A stretch of 64,000 nucleotides of DNA from Bergeyella cardium (GTDB lineage Bacteria; Bacteroidota; Bacteroidia; Flavobacteriales; Weeksellaceae), in contig NZ_QYCZ01000001.1 of NCBI RefSeq assembly GCF_003614945.1, positions 886,001 to 950,000 of the forward strand. Direction: 5' to 3'. Of the stretch, positions 19,765 to 27,868 are shown in pieces (within the stretch, counting starts at the first letter, position 1; the number at the start of each line of letters is the position of its first letter). The position numbers were made by a program, and so were the translations under genes. A model generated the notes under the pieces. That model was given only the letters and a program-made list of their open reading frames with translations. It did not search any database and was not told the DNA's origin.

Positions 19765-20328
19765 ATAGCACAGAAATTTAGTGGCAGGGGTAGAGGGCCG
19801 ATGCGCCGTCCCGTGCAAGAAGATTTACACCAGATAAACGAAAAGATTAAAGCGAAAGAAGTTCGTTTGGTCGGTGATAATGTAGAGCCAGGAGTTTATC
19901 CAATTGAGAAAGCAAGGCAGATAGCCCAAGAGCAGGAATTGGATTTGGTTGTAATTTCAGATAAAGCAGAGCCTTTCGTAGCTCGTGTTTTGGATTACAA
20001 GAAGTTCCTTTATGAACAAAAGAAAAAACAAAAGGAGCTGAAAGCTAAGCAAGTTAAGGTTGTTGTAAAAGAAATTCGTTTCGGGCCTCAGACGGATGAC
20101 CACGATTATGAGTTTAAGAAAAAACACGCAGAAAAGTTCCTTGAAGAGGGTTCTAAGCTCAAAACCTATGTGTTTTTTAAAGGGCGTTCTATTATTTTCA
20201 AAGACCAAGGGGAGATTCTCTTGCTTCGTTTAGCTCAAGATTTAGAGAATGTAGGGAAAGTAGACCAAATGCCTAAACTCGAAGGTAAGAGGATGATAAT
20301 GATGATGAGCCCAAAGAAAGCAAAGTAA
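19765..20328 (+). CDS. infC: Translation initiation factor IF-3, probable AUA start
   Basis: IF-3 with both domains: the N-domain ([24 protein letters not shown]) and, after a lysine-rich linker, the C-domain ([19 protein letters not shown]...KGRSIIF). IF-3 dissociates 70S ribosomes and checks the initiator tRNA. The first ATG is at 19801, but the frame is open to a stop at 19750 and the preceding codons read [12 protein letters not shown] before that Met. An ATA at 19765-19767 in an A/T-rich context is the likely start, in line with the rare start codons used for infC elsewhere. It follows thrS by 18 bp. Confidence 0.9.
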   Translation: MAQKFSGRGRGPMRRPVQEDLHQINEKIKAKEVRLVGDNVEPGVYPIEKARQIAQEQELDLVVISDKAEPFVARVLDYKKFLYEQKKKQKELKAKQVKVVVKEIRFGPQTDDHDYEFKKKHAEKFLEEGSKLKTYVFFKGRSIIFKDQGEILLLRLAQDLENVGKVDQMPKLEGKRMIMMMSPKKAK

Positions 20329-20429
20329 AATAAAAAGGATAATCATTTCATTCCTTATTATTTTTTTAAGTATATCGCTATAACAGACATAAAAAGAATA
20401 TTGATAACAAATATTAAAAGCAAACAAAA

Positions 20430-20627
20430 ATGCCAAAGTTAAAAACTAAATCAGGTGCTAAGAAGCGTTTTGCTCTTACCGGAACAGGAAAGATCAAAAG
20501 AAAAAATGCTTTCAAAAGCCACATTTTGACTAAAAAAGAAACCAAGCAAAAGAGAAATCTTACGCAAACTTCTTATGTCGCTTCTGTGGATACAAAGAGC
20601 GTTTTGAGACAATTAGCAATTAAGTAG
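20430..20627 (+). CDS. rpmI: 50S ribosomal protein L35
   Basis: A 65-residue, strongly basic protein starting [31 protein letters not shown], the typical L35 N-terminus. It is part of the large subunit and sits between infC and rplT as in most bacteria, 101 bp after infC. The 131 bp to rplT contain a possible regulatory hairpin. Confidence 0.97.
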   Translation: MPKLKTKSGAKKRFALTGTGKIKRKNAFKSHILTKKETKQKRNLTQTSYVASVDTKSVLRQLAIK

Positions 20628-20691
20628 TTTTTATAAATCGGTTCGGTTTATAAGAATTTAAAGTGTAAAATTCAACAAAAGAAAGTTTAAC

Positions 20692-20742
20692 CCTGAAAAG
20701 GCGCCCCTAAGAGAATGAAAAAATACAGTTCCGCCCTTTTCA
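20692..20742 (+). promoter_or_regulatory. Candidate leader hairpin upstream of rplT
   Basis: CTGAAAAGGCG near 20693-20703 can pair with CGCCCTTTTCA near 20732-20742 with one bulged C, enclosing about 28 bases. It ends roughly 18 bp before the rplT ATG, where an L20-binding control element would be expected. No homology to a known leader family could be tested. Confidence 0.35.
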
Positions 20743-20758
20743 AAAAAACAATTAAATT

Positions 20759-21103
20759 ATGCCAAGATCAGTAAATGCTGTAGCGTCCAGAGCACGCAGA
20801 AAAAAAGTTTTGAAGCAAGCCAAAGGTTTCTTCGGTAGAAGAAAAAATGTTTGGACTGTAGCTAAAAACGCCGTAGAAAAAGCAATGCAATATGCTTACC
20901 GCGGTAGAAAAGAGAAAAAAAGAAATTTCAGAGCCTTGTGGATTGCAAGAATCAATGCAGGTACAAGAGCACACGGAATCTCTTACTCTCAGTTTATGGG
21001 AGCTCTTAAAAAGAACAACATCGAGCTCAATAGAAAGGTTCTTGCAGACCTCGCAATGAATCATCCTGAGGCTTTTAAAGCTGTTGTAGATCAAGTTAAA
21101 TAA
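20759..21103 (+). CDS. rplT: 50S ribosomal protein L20
   Basis: A 114-residue L20 with the canonical [33 protein letters not shown]-terminal helix and the globular [21 protein letters not shown] block. L20 is an early assembly protein of the 50S subunit and in other phyla represses its own operon. It is the last gene of the thrS operon and is followed by a terminator. Confidence 0.98.
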   Translation: MPRSVNAVASRARRKKVLKQAKGFFGRRKNVWTVAKNAVEKAMQYAYRGRKEKKRNFRALWIARINAGTRAHGISYSQFMGALKKNNIELNRKVLADLAMNHPEAFKAVVDQVK

Positions 21104-21130
21104 TGTAAAACTGTTTTGTTATCAATAGAA

Positions 21131-21156
21131 AAGCTCAGTTCTCTGGGCTTTTTTTA
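21131..21156 (+). terminator. Terminator of the thrS-infC-rpmI-rplT operon
   Basis: Stem AAGCTCAG / CTGGGCTT (one G-U pair), loop TTCT, followed by T7. Confidence 0.85.
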
Positions 21157-21196
21157 TGCCTTTTTTTCAGTAGATTTGCAACCCTAAAATAAGAAA

Positions 21197-22909
21197 ATGA
21201 ACCAAGAGCTTACCGAGACCACTACCACTCAGCAGAATCATAAAACCTCCACTTGGGCTATCATCAGGCAGCTGTTTGGGATAGGAATGAAGCTCAGAGC
21301 TTGGTTTATTTTAGCCCTCACCCTATCTGTTGCGCTCTCGCTCGTATCCACTTACCGCCCTTATCTCAGTATGAGAATTGTAGATGAAGACATCATCAAG
21401 CTACAAGATAAGGAGCTTATGCTTACCCACATCTATCTCTTCGTAGGTTTGGTCTTTTTGGAGACGGTGCTCAACTTTTTCCTCGTCTATTTCTCCAACT
21501 TTATCTCCCAAAATGTCATCCGAGATATCAGGGAAAGGCTCTTCAAGAAGCTCATCTATTTCCGTACAGCTTTCTTTGATAAAACCCCAATCGGCCAGCT
21601 CGTAACCCGTGCCGTAGGCGATGTAGAGACCATATCCACAGTATATACCGACGGATTTCTAATGGTTTTTGGTGATATCCTCCGCATCATTTTCGTGCTT
21701 GTGATGATGTTCGCCGTAAATGCTCATCTCAGCTATATCTCGCTCGCTATCTTGCCTCTAATGGTATTCATCACCCGATTATTCCAGAAAAAATTAAAAA
21801 AAGCCTTTGGCGATGAAAGGGGGTGGACGGCCACTCAGAACTCCTTCGTGCAGGAAAGGCTCGCAGGGATGCCCATCATCCAGGTTTTTGGCAGGCAGGA
21901 AGCTGAGTTTAAGAAGTTTGATTCCATCAATCAGAGCCTCAAAGCTGCCCTCCTCCGCACCGTCTTCATCTTCTCGTTATTTTTCCCAACGGTCGAGCTC
22001 ATCTCGTCCCTGTTCATCGGTTTTGTGCTGGTGTATGGCGGTTATATCACGATAACGGCAGGGGAGGTCATCGCCTTCATCCAGTTTATCAATATGCTCA
22101 TCCGCCCTTTAAGGCAGATAGCCGACAGGTTTAATAACATCCAGCGCGGCATCGTAGGGGCAGAGCGAGTGCTCGGAATAATGGAAGAAAACGAGGTGAT
22201 AGAGAACCTCGGCACAGTGGTTAAGGACAATTTTGATGGGAAGATAGAGTTTAAGTCCGTGCATTTCTCCTACGATGACAAGCAGGAAGTGCTCAAAGGC
22301 ATTGATTTTACCGTGAGCCCAGGCGAGACCGTTGCGATTATCGGTGAGACGGGTGCCGGCAAATCTACCATCATCAGCCTGATTCCCAGACTTTATGAAA
22401 TACAAAAAGGTCAGATTCTCATCGATGATATTGAGGTGAGAAGCTACGAACTCCAGCATTTGAGGCAGAATATCGGGGCGGTTCTCCAAGATGTTTTCCT
22501 GTTTCACGGCAGTATTCTCGAGAATATTTGTTTTGGGAATGAGGATATTAGCCTTGAAAAAATAAAAGAAGCGGCAAGAGAAATCGGGATAGACAGTTTT
22601 ATAGAGCAGCTCCCTGGCGGGTATGATTATGTGGTGAGCGAGCGCGGCTCGTCCCTCTCGCTTGGGCAGCGCCAGCTCATTTCCTTTATGAGGGCATACC
22701 TTTCTGACCCGAAAATCCTGATTCTGGACGAGGCAACCTCCTCCATAGACACCGAAAGTGAGCGGCTGATACAGCGGGCAACCGAGAAAATCACGCAGAA
22801 CCGTACGGCAATCATCATTGCACACCGCCTCTCTACGATAGAGAATGCGGACAAAATTATCGTGATGGAGCAGGGGAGAATCGTGGAAATTCGCTATCCT
22901 CGCTCGTGA
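21197..22909 (+). CDS. ABC exporter, fused permease and ATPase (MsbA/MdlB-like), altered C-terminus
   Basis: A 570-residue half-transporter: a six-helix exporter domain (about residues 30-320) and an ABC domain with Walker A GETGAGKST, Q-loop VLQDVFLF, signature SLSLGQRQ (LSLGQ for LSGGQ), Walker B ILILDEATSSID and H-loop IIAHRLST. It should form a homodimer or heterodimer exporting lipids, peptides or drugs; substrate unknown. The end is odd: after GRIVE, where homologues run on through G-T-H-x-E-L-L for some 15-20 residues, it reads IRYPRS and stops. The TGA lies in a perfect CGCTC-GT-GAGCG hairpin (22901-22912). A frame one base away continues as SLSSLVSGAAFSRLKFSL. Confidence 0.9.
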   Translation: MNQELTETTTTQQNHKTSTWAIIRQLFGIGMKLRAWFILALTLSVALSLVSTYRPYLSMRIVDEDIIKLQDKELMLTHIYLFVGLVFLETVLNFFLVYFSNFISQNVIRDIRERLFKKLIYFRTAFFDKTPIGQLVTRAVGDVETISTVYTDGFLMVFGDILRIIFVLVMMFAVNAHLSYISLAILPLMVFITRLFQKKLKKAFGDERGWTATQNSFVQERLAGMPIIQVFGRQEAEFKKFDSINQSLKAALLRTVFIFSLFFPTVELISSLFIGFVLVYGGYITITAGEVIAFIQFINMLIRPLRQIADRFNNIQRGIVGAERVLGIMEENEVIENLGTVVKDNFDGKIEFKSVHFSYDDKQEVLKGIDFTVSPGETVAIIGETGAGKSTIISLIPRLYEIQKGQILIDDIEVRSYELQHLRQNIGAVLQDVFLFHGSILENICFGNEDISLEKIKEAAREIGIDSFIEQLPGGYDYVVSERGSSLSLGQRQLISFMRAYLSDPKILILDEATSSIDTESERLIQRATEKITQNRTAIIIAHRLSTIENADKIIVMEQGRIVEIRYPRS

Positions 22910-23093
22910 GCGGCGCTGCTTTTTCAAGGCTGAAATTTAGCCTTTAATACTGCTACTCTTTTGTAGGCTTATGGTAATGAGCTGTGAGAAAGAATCTAAA
23001 ATTTATTTGTATTTTTTCATTCCTCCTAATGAGTTGGGAAATTTGTGTGTATAATTTTATACGCTCTTAATCGGGAAGAAGGCGAGAAAAAAT

Positions 23094-23117
23094 AAGCACC
23101 TTATTAGGTGCTTTTAT
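23094..23117. terminator. Bidirectional terminator between the ABC exporter and dnaA
   Basis: Perfect 8-bp stem AAGCACCT / AGGTGCTT, loop TATT, with T-rich flank on the plus side and A-rich flank on the dnaA exit side. Confidence 0.8.
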
Positions 23118-23131
23118 ATTTTAAATTCTGA

Positions 23132-24577
23132 TTATTTTCCAATTTTGGCAGAGAGTTCTTTTACATACTTTTTTACTTGCTTGTCCATCTCTTCAAGGTC
23201 TTTTATAGTCTCGCAGGCGTGCATCACGGTGGCATGGTCTCTACCACCTGTCTCGTCGCCAATCCTTTTAAATGTAGCATTGGTTAACTTCTTTGCGAAG
23301 TACATAGACAGCTGACGGGGTAGGGCAATTTCTCTTTTTCTCGATTTTGAGATGAGTTTTTCCCTATCGAGCCCGAAGTATTCGCAGACTACATTCTGAA
23401 TATAAGGGATATTGACGATTTTCTTCTGATTGGTCGTTATTTTATTGATGGTCTCTTTTAGCAGGTCGAGGCTCAGGTCAGATTTATAGACGGTGGAGTG
23501 TGCTATGACTGAATTAATCACTCCGATGAGCTCTCTCACATTAGAATTGACTTCACCAGCCAGAAAATCCACCATATCATCAGTGAGGACAATGCCGTCT
23601 CTGTTCAGCTTCTCGGTAATGATTTTCCTCCTTGTATCAAAGTCTGGAGATTTAATTTCAGCAGAAAGCCCCCATTTAAAACGGGAAACGATGCGCTCCT
23701 GTATGTCCTGTATATCTGCCGGTGCTTTATCTGAGGTGAGGATGATCTGCTTATCATTCTGATGCAGATAGTCAAAAATATGGAAGAAACTCTCCTGTGT
23801 AGCCTCTTTCCCAGAGAGGAACTGTATATCATCTATGATGAGTACGTCAATCATCTGGAAGAAGTTGTGGAAAGCTGCCTTATTCTGCTCCTTTGCTGCT
23901 TTTACGAACTGCTGGGTAAATTTCTCACAAGACAGATAATGCACCACTTTATCTGGATGAAGGCTCTTTACCTCCAAGCCAATAGCGTGGGCGAGGTGAG
24001 TTTTTCCTACCCCTACTCCTCCATAGATGAACATTGGGTTAAAAGCCGTAGAGCCAGGTCTGTGGGAGATGGATTTCGCTACATTGGTTGCGAGTTTATT
24101 ACTCTCGCCCTCTACATAATTACTGAAAGAAAGGCTCGGGATAAGGTTAGATTCTATATTTACCTTTTTTATTCCTGGTGCTATAAAAGCATTTACGGGA
24201 TTTTTTACCTTGGGAGAAGCCTGTTGTACCTTGGGCGATTGTACAGAATTTCCTTTCATATTCTGTACTACTGGTTTTTTATTTCCCGAAGGTTTATTCT
24301 CCATTACCGAATACCAAAGTTTCACCCCTTTCCCGATGTGCTTTCGGAGTGCCGCCGAGAGTAGTGAGAGGTAATTATCCTCTATATATTCTTTATAGAA
24401 GTCACTTGGCACGAGTAGGGTGAGGTTATGGTTTATCAAAGATATAGGTTCTACTTTTTCAAAAAGTAGATTAAAGTTTTTAGCTAATTTTTCAGGATCT
24501 TTCCCTTCCATTGCATTCAGATTGTCCTTCATAAATTGGAGACACTTTTCCCATATCAATGACAACTCTTGATTCAT
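23132..24577 (-). CDS. dnaA: Chromosomal replication initiator protein DnaA
   Basis: A 481-residue DnaA. Domain I is at the N-terminus (LIWEKCLQFMKDNL), domain II is a short lysine/proline/serine linker (about residues 100-130), and domain III has Walker A GGVGVGKTHLAHAIG, Walker B LIIDDIQFL and the arginine-finger region QERIVSRFKWGL. Domain IV carries the DNA-binding signature DRDHATVMHACETI in its GGRDHATV form. DnaA-ATP opens oriC. No cluster of TTATCCACA-like boxes is visible in the 147 bp ahead of it or just downstream, so the origin itself is probably elsewhere. dnaN is not adjacent. Confidence 0.98.
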   Translation of the reverse strand: MNQELSLIWEKCLQFMKDNLNAMEGKDPEKLAKNFNLLFEKVEPISLINHNLTLLVPSDFYKEYIEDNYLSLLSAALRKHIGKGVKLWYSVMENKPSGNKKPVVQNMKGNSVQSPKVQQASPKVKNPVNAFIAPGIKKVNIESNLIPSLSFSNYVEGESNKLATNVAKSISHRPGSTAFNPMFIYGGVGVGKTHLAHAIGLEVKSLHPDKVVHYLSCEKFTQQFVKAAKEQNKAAFHNFFQMIDVLIIDDIQFLSGKEATQESFFHIFDYLHQNDKQIILTSDKAPADIQDIQERIVSRFKWGLSAEIKSPDFDTRRKIITEKLNRDGIVLTDDMVDFLAGEVNSNVRELIGVINSVIAHSTVYKSDLSLDLLKETINKITTNQKKIVNIPYIQNVVCEYFGLDREKLISKSRKREIALPRQLSMYFAKKLTNATFKRIGDETGGRDHATVMHACETIKDLEEMDKQVKKYVKELSAKIGK

Positions 24578-24724
24578 ATTGTACTCGCTTTGAAAAATTT
24601 ATCGGGTTAGAACTTATTGATGAAACTCAACCCTGCAAATATGAAACTTTAATTGTGGAAAAAAAAGATTTGGCACTATTGGTTTTTTAAAAATATATTT
24701 GTATGATTGAACAAAAGTATTTAA

Positions 24725-25138
24725 ATGATATTTACAAAGCATTATTTACGAGTTCGTTATGGAGAAACCGACCCTATGAAGTATGTCTATTATGGTAACT
24801 ATGCAGAGTATTTAGAGGTAGCCAGAGTAGAGCTGTTCAGAAGTATAGGAATCTCTTATAATGAGATAGAAAATCGTGGGATTTGGCTCCCCGTTTCGGA
24901 ATATAAAATTAAATATTTAAAGCCTGCAAAGTATGATGATATATTGGAAATTCATACCCGTGTGAAGAAACTTCCAGCCGTGAGAATCGAGTTTGAATAT
25001 GAGATTTTCAACCAAAAGGGTGAGAAGCTCTCCGAAGCAGTTACTACGCTCTTCTTTTTAGATGCTGCTACCCAGAAAATAACCAAATGCCCAGATTTTA
25101 TAATGCAATACCTACAAAAAAATTGGAAAGATGAATAA
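24725..25138 (+). CDS. Acyl-CoA thioesterase, YbgC/4HBT family
   Basis: A 137-residue hotdog-fold protein with the 4HBT motif YGETDPMKYVYYGNYAEYLEVARVELF near the N-terminus, which contains the catalytic Asp of the YbgC/FadM subfamily (here D16). Such enzymes hydrolyse short- or medium-chain acyl-CoAs; in other bacteria YbgC is linked to the Tol-Pal system, which is not seen here. The 3' end overlaps pepE by 8 bp, implying translational coupling. Promoter uncertain. Confidence 0.88.
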   Translation: MIFTKHYLRVRYGETDPMKYVYYGNYAEYLEVARVELFRSIGISYNEIENRGIWLPVSEYKIKYLKPAKYDDILEIHTRVKKLPAVRIEFEYEIFNQKGEKLSEAVTTLFFLDAATQKITKCPDFIMQYLQKNWKDE

Positions 25139-25838
25139 ACCTAATTTTATACTCGCCTCCACTTCTACGCTTTTCGGAGGACAGTACTTGGAATACCTCA
25201 GAGCACCCATCACAGAGCTCTTTAAGGGTATAGATGAAATCGTATTTATCCCTTTTGCACGCCCTTCGGGGATTTCGTATGAAGATTATACCGCTAAGGC
25301 AAGGGCATTCTTCTCTACTTTAAATATTAAGGTGAGAGGCTTGCATGAGTTTCAGGATATGAAGGAGGCTATCCGCAGTGCTAAAGGCTATTTTACAGGA
25401 GGCGGAAATACTTTTCTCCTTGTGAAAACCCTCCACGAAAACGCTCTGATGAACCTCTTAAAAGAGAATGTAGAGAGCGGAAAGCCGTATCTGGGGTGCA
25501 GTGCAGGCAGTAATATCGGTGGGGTGAATATGAAGACCACGAATGATATGCCCATCGTCTATCCTCCGAGCTTTGATACAATGGGTTTGGTACCTTTTAA
25601 TATCAACCCTCATTACCTTGACCCTCAGCCTGATTTAAAACATAATGGCGAGACTCGAGAGACCCGAATTAAGGAGTTTCTCAGCCAGAACAATCTCCCT
25701 GTTGTAGGACTTCGAGAGGGCAACTGGATACGAAAATCAGGAGATATTACCACAGTGGAAGGTGAAAAATTGACAAGGATATTTCTCCCTGATACTGAAC
25801 CTTATGAGGTAGAAAGCGGTACTGTACTTTCATTTTAG
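25131..25838 (+). CDS. pepE: Dipeptidase E (peptidase S51)
   Basis: A 235-residue S51 peptidase. The nucleophile elbow is GCSAGSN with the catalytic serine, preceded by YFTGGGNTFLLV; later blocks NPHYLDP and GLREGNWI contain the conserved His and Glu. PepE cleaves Asp-X dipeptides in the cytosol and supplies aspartate from peptides. It overlaps the preceding thioesterase gene by 8 bp. The start fits the family's usual length of about 230. Confidence 0.92.
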   Translation: MNKPNFILASTSTLFGGQYLEYLRAPITELFKGIDEIVFIPFARPSGISYEDYTAKARAFFSTLNIKVRGLHEFQDMKEAIRSAKGYFTGGGNTFLLVKTLHENALMNLLKENVESGKPYLGCSAGSNIGGVNMKTTNDMPIVYPPSFDTMGLVPFNINPHYLDPQPDLKHNGETRETRIKEFLSQNNLPVVGLREGNWIRKSGDITTVEGEKLTRIFLPDTEPYEVESGTVLSF

Positions 25839-25951
25839 GCATTGAATTTGTAGAGAAGTTTTCATTAGAAGCTTTATATATTGTGAATTAGATAATTAAT
25901 AGATTTAAAAACTAAATAAAAATTAAGATTATAATTTAAAATTTACATACA

Positions 25952-26776
25952 ATGAAAAACTTACTATTTGCCACAGGAGTGGCACTGTTATTAATGAGTT
26001 GCTTGGGAAGCGACTTTGATCAAGGTATGCAAGACATTGCTGTAAAGACCATTACTGAAAAGACTTATATCGGCATTGAAGAAGCTGGCAATATAAGGAA
26101 AGGGGATTTGGAAGACCACAATGTAAAAACCTACAATAGAAAAGGTCTACTGATTGAAGATGCAGATTATAATGTATCCAATGGAAACCTCTCTCAAAAG
26201 ACGACCTATACCTATAATGATAAAGATTTAAAAGTGGAAGAAGCCTTTTGGGATGGAGATGGTTCATTGAATTACAAAAAAATATTTACTTATAATGATA
26301 AGAATTTGTTAGAAGAAGAAAAAATGACTAATCCTGACGGAAGTCTTGTTTCTGAAAATGTTTATAAATATGATGCTAATGGTTATTTGATAGAAAAGTG
26401 GAACTATGATAGTAATCGGAAGCTTGAATCTAAAGATGCTTATGAGTATGATGCAGCAGGAAACCAGATTGCTTGGTCTCAGTTTACAGCTAAAAATTTC
26501 CTTAAATTTAAATATGTTTATCGGTATGATTCGAAAAACCGAAAAATTAGTGAGCAGTATTATAATCCTGATGATACAAAAGGGAATGGTACTACCTATG
26601 AGTATAATAACCAAGGAGATATTATTAAAGAATCTACATATAATGAGTTCGGAGTCCTTATTGCACAGGAAGAACAAAAATATACTTATGGTTATCTTGG
26701 AATTTGGAGTGTTAAAATAACACATATCCGTGATGCTGGTTTCTCTGTAACAGAGAGAGAGATAGCTCTTTATTAA
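25952..26776 (+). CDS. Lipoprotein with YD-like tandem repeats
   Basis: A 274-residue protein with a lipoprotein signal (LLLMSC, Cys17). After a short linker it is built of about seven repeats of some 23 residues around the pattern YxYNDKxLxxEExxxxxDGSL, for example YTYNDKDLKVEEAFWDGDGSL and KYDANGYLIEKWNYDSN. This is the YD/RHS-type beta-strand repeat, seen in cell-surface and antigen-like proteins. No catalytic domain is present. It is likely displayed on the outer membrane. A related repeat protein lies at 27.9-28.7 kb, facing it across a Sel1 gene. Function unknown. Confidence 0.78.
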   Translation: MKNLLFATGVALLLMSCLGSDFDQGMQDIAVKTITEKTYIGIEEAGNIRKGDLEDHNVKTYNRKGLLIEDADYNVSNGNLSQKTTYTYNDKDLKVEEAFWDGDGSLNYKKIFTYNDKNLLEEEKMTNPDGSLVSENVYKYDANGYLIEKWNYDSNRKLESKDAYEYDAAGNQIAWSQFTAKNFLKFKYVYRYDSKNRKISEQYYNPDDTKGNGTTYEYNNQGDIIKESTYNEFGVLIAQEEQKYTYGYLGIWSVKITHIRDAGFSVTEREIALY

Positions 26777-26800
26777 TTTTTAAAGCTAACTGAAAATAGA

Positions 26801-26831
26801 AAAGACTGCAATAAATGCAGTCTTTTTTTAT
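26801..26831. terminator. Bidirectional terminator between the YD-repeat lipoprotein and Sel1 gene
   Basis: Perfect 10-bp stem AAAGACTGCA / TGCAGTCTTT with loop ATAAA, T-run on the plus side, A-rich flank on the other. Confidence 0.85.
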
Positions 26832-26847
26832 GCAGGAGATATAGATT

Positions 26848-27858
26848 TTATTTTTTCATCATCATTTGTTTGAGGTCTTTTAAGGCCTGCTTAGCTCCAG
26901 TATCTCCTGTTTTTGCTGCCATTTCATACCAGTATTTAGCTTTTGAATAATCCTGAGGTACACCTTCTCCAGATTCATATAGAGCTCCTAAATTGTACTG
27001 AGCATCTGCTATACCTTGCTCGGCAGCCTTTTGATACCAGTAAATAGCTTGGGTTTTATCTTCTGATATACTTTTGCTGTCGTACAATAAACCAAGGTTA
27101 AACTGAGCTATAGCATCTTCCTGTTCAGCAGCTTTTTCGTACCAGAATTTAGCTTTCATTATATCCTGCTGTATGCCATCACCATTCATATAGAGAGAAC
27201 CAAGGGCAACTTGTGCTTTGGCTACATCTTGTTCGGCAGCTTTTTGGTACCAGTAAAAGGCTTTTGTTTTATCTTTTGCTCCACCATCTCCATTTTCATA
27301 CATTAGTCCAATATTGTATTGGGCAACTTTATAGCCGTGTTCAGCAGATTTTTCCCACCAATATTTTGCAATCGTAAGGTCTTTAAGTACGCCATCTCCC
27401 TTTGCATACATTGTTCCCAAGCTGTATTGTGCCTCGGGGAGCCATTGCCGTGCGGCTTTTTCGTACCAGAATTTAGCTCTTATAAAGTCTTTAGGCATAC
27501 CTTCACCATTTTGATACATTTGCCCAAGGAAGTGTTGAGCTTTGGGATTCCCTTGCTCAGCTACCTTCGTCCACCAATATTTGGCTTTCGAGTAGTCCCG
27601 AGGTATACCTTCGCCGTAGTAGTACATCTGCCCGAGAAAGTGTTGGAGTTTTATATTCCCTTTTTCAGCAACCTTTTCCCACCAGTATTTGGCTTTTTTA
27701 TAATCTTTAGAGGTGCCATTGCCCTCGTAGTACATCAATCCGAGGTTAAACTGAGATATCAGGTTTCCCTTTTCGGCTTCTTTTTTTATTTCTTTAAAAC
27801 TTTTCTGTGCTAATAAAGTGCAGGAGAGTAGGGAAAGTGTTAGTAGATTTATTTTCAT
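26848..27858 (-). CDS. Secreted Sel1-repeat protein
   Basis: A 336-residue protein with a signal peptide (MKINLLTLSLLSCTLLAQ) followed by eight Sel1/TPR-like repeats of 36 residues matching A-Q-x-x-L-G-x-M-Y-x-x-G-x-G...D-x-x-K-A-x-x-W-Y-x-K-A-A-E-Q; the seventh is one or two residues short. Sel1 solenoids act as scaffolds for protein-protein contacts, often on the cell surface or in the periplasm. No enzyme domain is fused. It starts 10 bp downstream of the neighbouring secreted gene at 27.9 kb, so the two are an operon read leftwards. Confidence 0.9.
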   Translation of the reverse strand: MKINLLTLSLLSCTLLAQKSFKEIKKEAEKGNLISQFNLGLMYYEGNGTSKDYKKAKYWWEKVAEKGNIKLQHFLGQMYYYGEGIPRDYSKAKYWWTKVAEQGNPKAQHFLGQMYQNGEGMPKDFIRAKFWYEKAARQWLPEAQYSLGTMYAKGDGVLKDLTIAKYWWEKSAEHGYKVAQYNIGLMYENGDGGAKDKTKAFYWYQKAAEQDVAKAQVALGSLYMNGDGIQQDIMKAKFWYEKAAEQEDAIAQFNLGLLYDSKSISEDKTQAIYWYQKAAEQGIADAQYNLGALYESGEGVPQDYSKAKYWYEMAAKTGDTGAKQALKDLKQMMMKK

Positions 27859-27868
27859 TCGTTGTCGA

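Noticed and set aside
22960-23060. Short frame after the ABC exporter (MVMSCEKES...)
   Set aside because: Only some 25 codons long, with no promoter; it looks like chance.
24578-24724. Possible replication origin next to dnaA
   Set aside because: No cluster of TTATCCACA-like boxes or AT-rich unwinding repeat is visible in the 147 bp ahead of dnaA, nor in the 220 bp on its other side.
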